Source: Acidobacteriota bacterium
GTDB lineage: Bacteria > Acidobacteriota > Terriglobia > Acidiferrales > UBA7541
Direction of reading: 5' to 3'
Length of the DNA: 64,000 nucleotides
NCBI GenBank assembly: GCA_021324935.1
Contig: JAJPIE010000072.1
Location: forward strand, 32,023 to 96,022
A model generated the notes under the pieces. It made no database searches. It worked only from the letters and a program-made list of their open reading frames with translations, and was not told the DNA's origin. Below, one piece after another: positions 24,987 to 34,010 of the stretch. A program made the position numbers and the translations under genes. The stretch's first letter is position 1, and each line of letters begins with the position of its first letter.

Positions 24987-26636
24987 TTACCGGCGGCCCT
25001 TGACGACCGCCGCCGGCTTTTGCGCGCGGGCCTGGAATTCCTCGTAGGTTCCCTTGAAGTCCTCAATTTTACCGCTGTGAATGTGCCAGATGCGCGTGGC
25101 CACTTCGTCCAGCACATCCTCGTCGTGAGTCACAAAAAGCACCGTACCTTCAAATTTTTGCAGGGCGATGTTTAGGGCGTTGATTGATTCGAGATCGAGG
25201 TTGTTGGTCGGTTCGTCGAGCACCAGGAAGTTTGGCTTCTGGAGCATCAGCCTGCAGAAGATCAATCGCGCCTGTTCGCCGCCGGAAAGGCCGGAGGTGG
25301 GCTTCAGAGCGTCTTCACCGCTGAACAGCATCTGCCCAAGAACGCCACGAATTTCCTCTTGCAGTGCTTGAGGCTTGAACTGCCATAGCCAATCCAGAGC
25401 GTTGATGCCTTTGGATTTGTCGATGGTGTAGCCAAAATCCTGCGGAAAATACCCGACTTTGACTTCGTGTCCCCAGATAACGTTGCCGGAATCGATTGGG
25501 AATTCGCGTTCCGCATCGCCGATAGATTGTCCGGCGTTGCGGATGAGGGACTTCAGCATCGTGGTTTTACCCGCGCCGTTGCGGCCGGTCACGGCAATTT
25601 TTTCTCCGCGCGTGACGTGCGCGGAGAAGTTCGGGATGACTTTCAATCCATCGTAGGACTTCGAGAGATGCTTGATTTCCAGCGGTTGCCGGCCTGATGG
25701 CACTTCGAACTGGAAGCGGATATAGGGACGCTGGATATTGGAACGCGCCAATTCGGAAACCTGCAGGCGCTCGACTTCTTTTTTGCGCGAGGTCGCCTGA
25801 GCCGAGCGCGTACCCGCGGAGAAGCGAGCGATGAACTCATTGAGTTGCGCGATTTTCTTTTCACGCGCGGCATTCTCCGCTTCCATACGGGCACGAATCT
25901 GCGTCTTGGCGATCACCATGTCGTCGTAGCCGCCGGGGTACATGATGATGGTCTGGTAGTCGATGTCCGCGGTATGCGTGCAAACGCTGTTGAGGAAGTG
26001 TCGGTCGTGCGAGATGACGATCAACACACCGTGGTACTCGATGAGATATTCCTTCAACCAGTGGACGGAATCGAGGTCGAGGTTGTTGGTCGGCTCGTCG
26101 AGCAGCAAGGCTGATGGATTGCCGAAAAGCGCTTGCGCCAGCAACACGCGTACTTTCTGGCCGCCTTGAAGCTCGCCCATTTTGCGCTCGTGCAGACCGG
26201 CTTCGATGCCCAAGCCGTCGAGCAGCACCCCCGCGTCGGCTTCGGCCTCGTAGCCGTTTTCTTCGCCTACGATACCTTCAAGTTCGCCAAGACGCATGCC
26301 GTCGGCATCCGTCAACTCTTCGTGCGGTTTGGCATAAAGCGCTTCACGCTCCTGCAAGGCATTCCAGAGGATGGTATTGCCCATGATGACCGTGTCAATC
26401 ACACGATATTTATCAAACGCAAACTGGTCCTGCCGCAGGATGCCGATTTTTCTGGGCCGGGTAACCGTGCCGTTGGTTGGGTCCAGTTCGCCAGTCAGGA
26501 TTTTCATAAAGGTGGACTTCCCGGCGCCATTCGGCCCTGTAATGGCATAGCGGCGGCCGGCCATAAAGGTTGTGGTCACGTCCTCGAACAGGACGCGCGC
26601 GCCGAAGCGCATAGTGACGTTTTCGACGGAGATCAT
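24987..26636 (-). CDS. ABC-F family ATPase (YbiT/EttA-like)
   Basis: A 549-residue soluble protein with two ABC domains. Domain 1 has GPNGAGKST and LLDEPTNNLDLDS; domain 2 has GRNGAGKTT, LSGGEQAR and VLDEPTNNLDLES. Between them lies a charged linker (about 245-305) of the P-site tRNA-interaction type. There are no membrane segments, as usual for ABC-F translation factors that act on the ribosome E site. Sequence layout is closest to YbiT. It begins at ATG 26636 and stands alone. Confidence 0.93.
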   Translation of the reverse strand: MISVENVTMRFGARVLFEDVTTTFMAGRRYAITGPNGAGKSTFMKILTGELDPTNGTVTRPRKIGILRQDQFAFDKYRVIDTVIMGNTILWNALQEREALYAKPHEELTDADGMRLGELEGIVGEENGYEAEADAGVLLDGLGIEAGLHERKMGELQGGQKVRVLLAQALFGNPSALLLDEPTNNLDLDSVHWLKEYLIEYHGVLIVISHDRHFLNSVCTHTADIDYQTIIMYPGGYDDMVIAKTQIRARMEAENAAREKKIAQLNEFIARFSAGTRSAQATSRKKEVERLQVSELARSNIQRPYIRFQFEVPSGRQPLEIKHLSKSYDGLKVIPNFSAHVTRGEKIAVTGRNGAGKTTMLKSLIRNAGQSIGDAEREFPIDSGNVIWGHEVKVGYFPQDFGYTIDKSKGINALDWLWQFKPQALQEEIRGVLGQMLFSGEDALKPTSGLSGGEQARLIFCRLMLQKPNFLVLDEPTNNLDLESINALNIALQKFEGTVLFVTHDEDVLDEVATRIWHIHSGKIEDFKGTYEEFQARAQKPAAVVKGRR

Positions 26637-26748
26637 AACCTTCCTATTTTAGCGTGAGACTGCTGGCGCGCGCCAAATCAAAGATTCGATGCTTGGCGCT
26701 GCTTGACACAATTTCCTGCGCGCCATAAGGTGCTGCCACGGAGTAAAC

Positions 26749-27978
26749 ATGAAGAAACCCAGCGTAGTAGCCATCCTCTTGGGGTGCAGCTTTGTTGCTT
26801 CCCTCCTGTTGCTGACTGGAGGCAAGGCCTCTCCGGAGCCCGGTGGCGAAACGCTTTGGCCAACAAGAGGCTGGACCCAAGCGACTCCAGCGAGTGTGGG
26901 ATTGAATGAGACGGCGTTGCAGGCCTTGGACAAGGAAATCGCCGGCGGCAAGTTCTATCTGATCGACAGTTTTACTGTATTTCGTTGCGGCAAGAAGGTG
27001 TTCGAACGCAAGTACGCGCATGACTACGCGAATATTTACGGCAAACAGGCCAAGGAAAAAGGTCCGCTGAACGCGCGGCTGACCGGTCGCTACAACTACT
27101 TCGACCTGGAGTGGCACCCGTATTTTCACGGCAGCGATTTGCACACCATGCAATCGGTCAGTAAGACGGTCACCTCGGTCATCATCGGCATTGCGCGGAC
27201 GCGCGGCGATTTCAAGGCAGGACTGGACACGCCCGTTTTGCACTATTTCGACGTGGCGAAAGTGAAGAATGTGGATGACCGGAAGCGCCGGATAACTCTG
27301 CGCGACGTGCTAACGATGACTACTGGCCTGGAATGGAACGAGCAAGCGGTTTCCTACGACGATCCTCGCAGCGATTCCAGCCTGATGGAAGCCACCGACG
27401 ACTGGGTACAATACGTGATTGACAAGCCCATGGCCGAAGCGCCCGGCAAGAAGTTCAATTACAGCAGCGGCGCCACGGAACTGCTCGCGTACATCTTCCA
27501 AAAGGAGACCGGGCAGGACATCGATAATTACGGCCAGAAATACTTGTTTGAGCCACTGGGAATCCAACACCATTGGAAACGAACCTACAGCGGCGTTGTC
27601 GATACCGAAGGCGGCCTGTATTTGAATCCCGACGATCTGGCCAAGATTGGCTATCTCTATCTGAATGACGGGAAGTGGGAGGGGAAACAACGCGTTTCGG
27701 CGGATTGGGTGAAGGCATCGCTCACTCCTTTTATTGGCGTGCAGCCCGGCCTCGAATACGGATACAAGTGGTGGCTATACGACAGGAAGGATTCGAAAGA
27801 GCTTGTGTGGATGGCGCTGGGATTCGGCGGACAGCGGCTGATGGTTTTCCCGGATGAGCAAATGATCGCGGTGCTGACGGGCTGGGATATTTTGGGCGAA
27901 AAAAGAGAAGGCGAGGACATCGTTGCGCGCGTGCTGGGCGCGGTCCAAACCAAGAACTGTGGAGGCGCTGGTCAGTAA
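26749..27978 (+). CDS. Exported serine hydrolase (class C beta-lactamase family)
   Basis: A 409-residue PF00144-type hydrolase with a signal or anchor segment (about 6-24). The catalytic motif SVSK (Ser136-Lys139) is followed by FNYSSGATELLAYI, with Tyr-Ser-Ser in the place of YxN, and GFGGQ in place of the KTG-like motif. Such enzymes are usually esterases or peptidases, not resistance genes. Its stop overlaps the next gene in TAATG, so it is translationally coupled to the SDR gene. Confidence 0.88.
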   Translation: MKKPSVVAILLGCSFVASLLLLTGGKASPEPGGETLWPTRGWTQATPASVGLNETALQALDKEIAGGKFYLIDSFTVFRCGKKVFERKYAHDYANIYGKQAKEKGPLNARLTGRYNYFDLEWHPYFHGSDLHTMQSVSKTVTSVIIGIARTRGDFKAGLDTPVLHYFDVAKVKNVDDRKRRITLRDVLTMTTGLEWNEQAVSYDDPRSDSSLMEATDDWVQYVIDKPMAEAPGKKFNYSSGATELLAYIFQKETGQDIDNYGQKYLFEPLGIQHHWKRTYSGVVDTEGGLYLNPDDLAKIGYLYLNDGKWEGKQRVSADWVKASLTPFIGVQPGLEYGYKWWLYDRKDSKELVWMALGFGGQRLMVFPDEQMIAVLTGWDILGEKREGEDIVARVLGAVQTKNCGGAGQ

Positions 27979-28760
27979 TGCTGCTGGAAAACAAAGTCGC
28001 CCTGATCACGGGCTCCGGGCGCGGGATCGGCCGGGCCATGGCGCTGCTGTTCGCCCAGGAAGGTGCAGCGGTGTTTCTCACAGCGCGCACCGGCAGCGAA
28101 TTGGCTGCCGTGGAAAAGGAAATCACCAGCCAGGGCGGAATGGCAGCGCACGCAACGGCCGATCTCACCCTGGAAATGGATGTCGAGCGTGTGTTCAGCG
28201 TGGCGGAGAAGAAATTTGGCCGCGTAGATATTCTGGTGAACAACGCCGGGCACTATGGCCCCGTAGTTCCAGTGGAAGAGTATCCTCTCGACGAATTCGA
28301 CAAGGTGATCGCCGTGCATTTGCGCGCGGCGTTTTTGCTGAGCAAGCTGTCTTTGCCGGGAATGTATGCTCGCAAGTCTGGCGTGATTCTGAATGTTTCG
28401 AGCTTGTCGGCGAAGGCGGCGTTTCCGTGGGGATCCGCGTATGCGGCTGCGAAGGCAGGTCTGCTGGGTTTGACGCGCTATACGGCCGCTGAGGCGGCAC
28501 GCAATGGAGTGCGCGTGAACGCCCTATGCCCCGGCCCAGTGACGGAAACCGCGATGAGCAAGGAACTCGGCAACACCTTGGCAAAGAGATTAAACGTCAG
28601 CCCGGAAGAGCAACTGAAAGGATTTCTCGGCTCGATCCTGCAGGGCCGCGGTCAAACAGCTATGGAAATCGCCCAGGCCGCGCTTTTCCTCTGTTCGGAT
28701 ATGTCCAGCGCCATGGTGGGCCAATCCATCAACGTCGACGGTGGCGCAGCATTCTACTGA
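27978..28760 (+). CDS. SDR-family NAD(P)-dependent oxidoreductase
   Basis: A 260-residue classical short-chain dehydrogenase. The cofactor motif is TGSGRGIG (11-18), followed by NNAG (88-91), catalytic Ser near 141 and Tyr155/Lys159 (YAAAK). The sequence resembles 3-oxoacyl-ACP reductases, but the class is broad and the substrate is unknown. It starts inside the stop codon of the serine hydrolase gene (TAATG) and converges on the amidohydrolase gene 14 nt away. Confidence 0.9.
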   Translation: MLLENKVALITGSGRGIGRAMALLFAQEGAAVFLTARTGSELAAVEKEITSQGGMAAHATADLTLEMDVERVFSVAEKKFGRVDILVNNAGHYGPVVPVEEYPLDEFDKVIAVHLRAAFLLSKLSLPGMYARKSGVILNVSSLSAKAAFPWGSAYAAAKAGLLGLTRYTAAEAARNGVRVNALCPGPVTETAMSKELGNTLAKRLNVSPEEQLKGFLGSILQGRGQTAMEIAQAALFLCSDMSSAMVGQSINVDGGAAFY

Positions 28761-28774
28761 GTGTTCGGCGCGGG

Positions 28775-30088
28775 TCAGCGAAAATCGTTTTTGAAGACGC
28801 TGCCGCCTTTCATGACGAATTTCACGCGCTCCAATTCGGTAATGTCTTTGAGCGGATCGCCCGAGACGGCCACCAGATCGGCCCACTTGCCTGCTTCGAC
28901 GGTGCCCATCTTGTCGGACCAGCCGAGCAATTCCGCCGCGGTGGTGGTCGCGGTGCGGATCGCCTGCATCGGCGTCATGCCATAGTTCACGTAATATTCG
29001 AACTCCTTGGCTTGGTTGAGTTCGCGCCAGTCGAAGCCGCCGGCGTCGGTGCCCAGCACAATCTTGACGTTCTTTTTCAGCGCCAGTTGAAAAGCGGCCT
29101 TTTCGGTATCCACCATCCTGATCCAGTTGCCGGCCCGGCCCGGCGCCACGTACGCGCCCACAATGATCGTCGGCACCCAATAAACGCCGCGGCGCGCCAT
29201 TTCCTCCATTTCGGTTTCCGTCAAACCGTCCCCGTGCTCGATCGAATCGACGCCCGCCCGCAACGCGGCGGCAATGCCGTCGCTGCCAATCGCATGCGCT
29301 GCGACCTTGTGGCCCAGGCGATGGGTTTCTTCGACAATTTCCTTGGCCTCTTCATCCGTGAAATTCACGTGGCTGTGCAGCACGCCGTCCGGCCCATAGA
29401 AATAGCCATGGTCGGAGTAATACTTGATCCAGTCCGCGCCGTGGGAAATCTGCTCGCGCACGGCCTTGCGCACTCCCTCGACTCCATCAGCGTACTCGAC
29501 GCCCTGCGGCACTTCGATTTCCCAGGAGTAGTCGAGCGGGCCATACATGCCGGTGGGCGTCATCGCGCGCGTGGAGACCTGCATGTGCGGCCCGGGAATT
29601 TCGCCGCGATTGATGGCCTTCTTCACGTCGACGTCGGCGTACATCGCGCCTTCGGTTTCGACGTCGCGCAGGCAGGTAAAGCCGTGGCCCAGGGCGATTT
29701 GCGCGTTGCGCGCCGCCAGGATGGCACGGTAAGGAATGGATTCTTTCAAAAGCTGGTTGTCGTACTCCTCCTGCGTGATGTCGCCCTGAAGCAGCACGTG
29801 CGTGTGCGCATCGACGAAGCCCGGCAGCACGGTGGCATTTGAAAGATCGAGCAATTCCACGCCCGCCGGCGCGGAACCTCCCGGCGTTATGCTCACAATT
29901 TTGTCGCCTTCGACAAGGATGAGCGCATTGGCAATCGGCCTTTCACTTTTCCCGTCGATCAGGTGGCCAGCGCGAATGGCGATCTTTTTCGGGGGAGCCG
30001 CAGATTTCTCTTGGGCTCGACTGGCGCTAATGCAAACGGATGTTGCGGAAAGCAGGCAGAGGGAAAAGCACGCGGTCAATCGATTCAT
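28775..30088 (-). CDS. Secreted metal-dependent amidohydrolase (imidazolonepropionase-like)
   Basis: A 437-residue exported amidohydrolase. ATG at 30088 has GGAGG 5 nt upstream and is preferred to GTG at 30094. A signal peptide ends near SRAQ. The metal-site motif FVDAHTH (HxH), the later AAHAIGSDG histidine, SIEHGDG and the GTDAGG aspartate are all present, so it should be active. Family relatives act as cyclic imidases or on Xaa-Pro and Xaa-Arg dipeptides; the substrate is unknown. It is unlike two of the three amidohydrolases at 46-50 kb, which lack the HxH. Confidence 0.9.
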   Translation of the reverse strand: MNRLTACFSLCLLSATSVCISASRAQEKSAAPPKKIAIRAGHLIDGKSERPIANALILVEGDKIVSITPGGSAPAGVELLDLSNATVLPGFVDAHTHVLLQGDITQEEYDNQLLKESIPYRAILAARNAQIALGHGFTCLRDVETEGAMYADVDVKKAINRGEIPGPHMQVSTRAMTPTGMYGPLDYSWEIEVPQGVEYADGVEGVRKAVREQISHGADWIKYYSDHGYFYGPDGVLHSHVNFTDEEAKEIVEETHRLGHKVAAHAIGSDGIAAALRAGVDSIEHGDGLTETEMEEMARRGVYWVPTIIVGAYVAPGRAGNWIRMVDTEKAAFQLALKKNVKIVLGTDAGGFDWRELNQAKEFEYYVNYGMTPMQAIRTATTTAAELLGWSDKMGTVEAGKWADLVAVSGDPLKDITELERVKFVMKGGSVFKNDFR

Positions 30089-30182
30089 GGTCACCTCCAG
30101 GGCGCGGCCACGATAACAGACTTGGAGGCGCGAAGAAAAGCGTGCGTCTGGATTCGCCCAGCACCGAAAATTAGACTTTGAC

Positions 30183-30222
30183 CGGAATTAAAAGAGCCAG
30201 CCGCTCTCTCAGGACGGCTGGC
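30183..30222 (-). terminator. Rho-independent terminator of the small membrane-protein gene
   Basis: On the minus strand GCCAGCCG (30222-30215) pairs with CGGCTGGC (30203-30196), followed by TCTTTTAATT. It lies about 90 bases after the stop of the small membrane-protein gene. Confidence 0.8.
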
Positions 30223-30313
30223 CCACGTGTTTCTCACAGATTTGAAAACCGCCCCAGGCTGGACCAGTTCTCAAGTCTGCGTGCTCTGGCAAGCAGAATG
30301 AAACGCAAACTGA

Positions 30314-30613
30314 CTAAGAAACCGGCTGCGAACCCGGACGGCGAATCGGCCGGCGGGCCAAATCCTCGACGGAAGCGACGCTGCGCCTTGCCGCCAAAAC
30401 CAGCGGATGCTGGCTGGCAGCCAGGCGGGTAACTCCCGCTTCCCAGGTCTTCTGCATCAAGTACAGTGAGGCGATCACCGCGCCGATTACGGCAAAGCCT
30501 AAGGCGAAAATGGCGAAAGCCGCCAGGAGTTCCCGGACAAAGTAAAGTTGCATTGCTGCGATAACCCCAAGAAACCACCAAATCCACTTACGACCCTTGT
30601 CTCGCTTGCTCAT
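30314..30613 (-). CDS. Small two-helix membrane protein, unknown function
   Basis: A 99-residue protein with a basic N-terminus (SKRDKGRK), two membrane helices (about 11-30 and 32-53) and a cytoplasmic basic C-terminus rich in Arg. No family is recognised. The start has a weak GAGGGA site upstream, and a clear terminator follows, which supports a real transcription unit. Confidence 0.6.
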   Translation of the reverse strand: MSKRDKGRKWIWWFLGVIAAMQLYFVRELLAAFAIFALGFAVIGAVIASLYLMQKTWEAGVTRLAASQHPLVLAARRSVASVEDLARRPIRRPGSQPVS

Positions 30614-31066
30614 TTCTGACCCGTCCCTCTTTGGCTGACCGCCCCCGAAAGCTGCCCCAGGGGTGAAAACGACCGACGCACCTTAGATGAATTTCCCTGA
30701 CCAAAGGGTCTAGGGTGCGTACCTGTCCCATTAGACAGGAGGGGGGTAGGGAAGGAAATGGTACAGTAGCATCAAAATGCGGCTTAAACGAATCTACTAG
30801 TACTGGCGACAAGTTCCCAGGCTGCTTTTATTCCATTGAAATAAATGCACTTAACTGGCAAGCTCAGAGGTCATTAAGGTTCGCCCCTGTTTCCCATACC
30901 GGGCCTGTGGAAAACCTGCCCTTTCGAGCAGGGGATAGGTGCCGACTTTTTCCATATTGGGACGCGACCTTGGTGCAGTTGGCAGTCTATCGAGCCACAA
31001 TAAAGCCCCGGTGGCCAGTCTCGACTACCGGGGCAGACATAAGTAACAGGCAGGTGGTTAGGAAGC
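30614..31066. other. Gene-free region with hairpins
   Basis: About 450 bases without a convincing gene. It holds CCTGTC-N6-GACAGG (near 30722-30739), a compact structured stretch at about 30898-30955 in which CCTGC and GCAGG form a stem and the plus strand ends in CTTTTT, and the terminator of the next minus-strand gene. A 74-codon open frame here shows no start signal or homology. A small RNA is possible but no known family is recognised. Confidence 0.4.
30998..31036 (-). terminator. Rho-independent terminator of the GlsB-family gene
   Basis: On the minus strand GCCCCGGT (31034-31027) pairs with ACCGGGGC (31012-31005), followed by TTTATTGTGG. It lies 33 bases after the gene stop. Confidence 0.8.
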
Positions 31067-31312
31067 CTAAGCCTTCTTGAGCAAGCGGGTAATCCACACC
31101 AGAATGACCGCGCCGACAAAGGCCACCAGGATGGACCCGATCATCCCGCCGCCGTGCCAGATTCCCAGCATGCCGAATACCCAGCCCCCGACGACGCCTC
31201 CCAGCAGACCCAGGATGATATCCATGATGACGCCGTATCCGCCACCTTTCATCACCCTGCCGGCCAGCCAGCCGGCGATCAAGCCCGTCAAAATCCAAGC
31301 GATAAAGCCCAT
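31067..31312 (-). CDS. GlsB/YeaQ/YmgE-family small membrane protein
   Basis: An 81-residue protein with three glycine-rich membrane helices, matching the transglycosylase-associated/YeaQ family in length and pattern (LIAGWLAGRVMKGGGYG near the start, AFVGAVILVWI near the end). ATG at 31312 has AAGGAGG 8 nt upstream and is preferred to the open codons up to 31336. Relatives are often stress-induced; their role is unclear. A terminator follows. Confidence 0.85.
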   Translation of the reverse strand: MGFIAWILTGLIAGWLAGRVMKGGGYGVIMDIILGLLGGVVGGWVFGMLGIWHGGGMIGSILVAFVGAVILVWITRLLKKA

Positions 31313-31371
31313 GCGAGCTACCTCCTTGGCTCCCAAGGGAGCGAGACCGAAATTGTGGGCGGGAAAAACGG

Positions 31372-32496
31372 CTATAGTTTCCCCTTACCCCAGGTAACAC
31401 GCAAGCCCGTTGAGAGGAGCAGATCGTTGGCTTTCAGGCCGACCGGCGGGTAGCTGATGTAGCGATCGCTCATAGTCACCTGCCAACTGAGCCAACTGCT
31501 GACCTGCGTGGCGATATTGGTATCGAACTGGAAGCGATAGTCTCCAGTGTGAGAAAGGTTTGGATAAAAGGAATAGCGTTCCGTCAGGCTGGAGCGCTTG
31601 GAAAGCTTCGTGTCGAACTCTTCGCCCACAACCGCTTCCGCGCTGCTTTGGACCGAAGATGGAATAGTGTTAAACGCCGGCGGGGGAGTGGGATTCGCCA
31701 ACTGATAGGAACCGAACGAATCGCGGTCGTAAGTGATGCCGCCAAAGATATCGAAGGTGGTGTTGGCGGTCTTGATGACGTGGTAGCCGAATCCTCCACC
31801 GAAGACGCTGCGGAGATCAAGGTGCTGTAGTTCGTTGGTCTGGAAATCCGTCAGCGCAAAGACAAACAAACGCGGGCTGACGTTCAAGTCGCCGCGCAAC
31901 CCGGCATCGAGGGCGTTGGCAGTGGTAACCGTGGGAGGCACGGAACTATTGTTGGCGAAGATGTAGTCGCCGTAGACGGTCAATTTATCGCGTGGCGTTT
32001 CACGAATCGCTTTGGCGGCCATCGTGAAGTTGGCGGTTTCGGAGTTACCGCGCGTTAACGACAGGCCGGTATCGAACATGCCGCGCCAGAAATAGGTGAA
32101 CTTGGGATGCGCCATGCGTTCCGCGGCTTCGTCGAAGGCCTTCTGTTCGGCGTCATTCCGCACGGCCACAATGGATTCTTTTGCAGCCGGAACCGCCGTG
32201 GGCTCCGCAGGCGCACCAGCAACCACGAATTTGCCATCTTGGGTTGTCACTTTGCCGGAAAGCCGCGTGCCGTCCTTCAACGTGATGTTGATGCTCCCGG
32301 TGGATTCAATTCCTATAATCGCATCCCATTGAATGGTCACGTCGCCGGCGTAGTCGGATTTCAGTAGAAGCGTTTTGCCGTCGCCGCTGACTATCTTTCC
32401 GCTGAGGCGGTCACCATTTTTCAAACTGATTTGGTCCGCGCTCGCGGAGGTGGTTGCCAATAAAAAAACAAATACACCAAGCAGACTGCGACGCAT
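31372..32496 (-). CDS. DUF481-family outer-membrane protein (YdiY-like)
   Basis: A 374-residue exported protein: AGGAGG 6 nt before the ATG, signal peptide ending SASA, an N-terminal part (about 20-110) with two repeats of the type LKNGDRLSGKI and LKDGTRLSGKV, then a DUF481 beta-barrel (about 130-374) of alternating strands ending in an aromatic-poor but barrel-like C-terminus. Relatives are outer-membrane proteins, some induced by salt. Function not established. Confidence 0.85.
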   Translation of the reverse strand: MRRSLLGVFVFLLATTSASADQISLKNGDRLSGKIVSGDGKTLLLKSDYAGDVTIQWDAIIGIESTGSINITLKDGTRLSGKVTTQDGKFVVAGAPAEPTAVPAAKESIVAVRNDAEQKAFDEAAERMAHPKFTYFWRGMFDTGLSLTRGNSETANFTMAAKAIRETPRDKLTVYGDYIFANNSSVPPTVTTANALDAGLRGDLNVSPRLFVFALTDFQTNELQHLDLRSVFGGGFGYHVIKTANTTFDIFGGITYDRDSFGSYQLANPTPPPAFNTIPSSVQSSAEAVVGEEFDTKLSKRSSLTERYSFYPNLSHTGDYRFQFDTNIATQVSSWLSWQVTMSDRYISYPPVGLKANDLLLSTGLRVTWGKGKL

Positions 32497-32835
32497 TTGC
32501 GTCCTCCTGGACTATTAGAATCTGCATAAACCCCGTGCTCTACGCGGGCGGTGATGATGCGGACGACGTTTCCCTGTTTGGGTGTGCGCCAACAGTGTAT
32601 TGAATTTGCGCGTCCGCTGCAATTGCTCGCTGCCGACTGCTCCCCCTGCCGGGACTGGCAACTCCTTCCGGGCATCGCTTATACTGTCCGGAGTTCTGGG
32701 GTGAGTTTGGGCCACACTCCTTAATGGTCCGCGAGTGGCCGCCGCTTCCTGGGGATGCGGAGTATTTTCAAAAGTACCGATGCAGATCCTGAAGCCGTCC
32801 AGCCTCGGCAGGACTCTGGGAATGGAGCTTCTCCG
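32497..32835. other. Divergent intergenic region
   Basis: About 340 bases between the DUF481 gene (minus) and the SAM-hydrolase lipoprotein gene (plus). A good -10 hexamer TATACT (32680-32685) faces the latter; the best -35 match 18 bp upstream (TGGCAA) is poor. Nothing else is recognised. Confidence 0.4.
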
Positions 32836-33789
32836 ATGTATTTTCGTCGCCGAATTGTTTTTCCCGCAATTCTGTTGTTGGCCGCCTTTGCGTGGCTGCA
32901 CGGCTGCGCCCGGCCGGATCAGGGAGCAAAGAACCCAGCGGCTGCCAACCAGCCGGCCAATTCGCATGCAACGATTGTCTTTATCACCGACTTCGGCACA
33001 GCCAATGACGCCGTGGCGATCTGCAAGGCGGTAATGATCGGGATTGCGCCGGATGCTCGGATTATGGACATCACCCACCAGGTGACGCCGTTTTCGATCG
33101 AAGAAGGGGCGCGCTTCCTGTACGGCGTGACGCCCTACTATCCAGCGGGCACGGTGTTCGTGGGTGTAATCGATCCCGGCGTGGGTACGAACCGCAAAGC
33201 CGTTGTGATCAAAACGAAAAAAGGTCAGTATTTCGTAGTTCCGGACAACGGCCTGGTTTCCTCGGTCATCGATCGTGACGGATTCGACTCCGCGCGAGAG
33301 ATCACCAACAGCAGTTGGATGATTGGCGACGCCATCTCCTCGACGTTTCACGGACGGGATATTTTTTCTCCCGTCGGCGCGCATCTCGCCGCCGGGTGGG
33401 ATTACACGTTGGTTGGCCCGGTGGTGCAGCAATTGGTTCGCCTAACACCCAAAACGCCAAACATCACCGACAAGGGTATCGAGGGCGACATCATCGCGCT
33501 GGACGATCCCTTCGGCTCGCTAATCACCGACATCCCCGGCGACGAATTCAAAAAACTCGGCTACGCCATTGGGGATCGCGTCACCGTGCAGTTGAACAAG
33601 AAACCGTTCACTGCACCCTATATGAAGACATTTATGGATGTAGCAGTGGGCGATCCCTTGCTGTACGTCGATTCGCGCGGCAGAATAGGGCTGGCGCTAA
33701 ACGAACGAAGTTTTTCCGCTGTCAACAAGATCACGCCGCCAGGAACCATTTTCATTCCGAAGAAGGGCGCGCCGCTAAAAGGAAAGTGA
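32836..33789 (+). CDS. SAM hydroxide adenosyltransferase-family lipoprotein
   Basis: A 317-residue protein of the DUF62 family (S-adenosyl-L-methionine hydrolase/halogenase fold). ATG at 32836 is supported by GGAG 8 nt upstream and by a signal peptide directly after it that ends in the lipobox LHGC. The mature part begins the family core with FITDFGTANDAVA, and carries GVIDPGVGT, VPDNGL and FHGRDIFSPVGAHLA. Known family members hydrolyse SAM in the cytosol, so an exported lipidated form is unexpected. The frame is open to 32755 without a better start. Confidence 0.85.
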   Translation: MYFRRRIVFPAILLLAAFAWLHGCARPDQGAKNPAAANQPANSHATIVFITDFGTANDAVAICKAVMIGIAPDARIMDITHQVTPFSIEEGARFLYGVTPYYPAGTVFVGVIDPGVGTNRKAVVIKTKKGQYFVVPDNGLVSSVIDRDGFDSAREITNSSWMIGDAISSTFHGRDIFSPVGAHLAAGWDYTLVGPVVQQLVRLTPKTPNITDKGIEGDIIALDDPFGSLITDIPGDEFKKLGYAIGDRVTVQLNKKPFTAPYMKTFMDVAVGDPLLYVDSRGRIGLALNERSFSAVNKITPPGTIFIPKKGAPLKGK

Positions 33790-34010
33790 TGCGACCCGCC
33801 TTACAATCTCGGAGGCTCACTCTGCACCCTTGGGAGCAGCGCATCCTGTTCTCCGGCCGATGTAGCGGCCCGCGGCGCCAGAGCCGCAAACGTCACGCCC
33901 GCTGAATCCTTCATCCGGCAAACGCATTTCCAGGTTAATTTCCGGGCGGCGCGGACCTCATCTTCCGCGCCCGGCTCCGGCAGGCACGGAGCCCCACAAA
34001 GGAACAGGTC

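Noticed and set aside
30588..30812. 74-codon minus-strand open frame in the gene-free region
   Set aside because: Overlaps the start of the small membrane-protein gene, has no ribosome site and no family resemblance.
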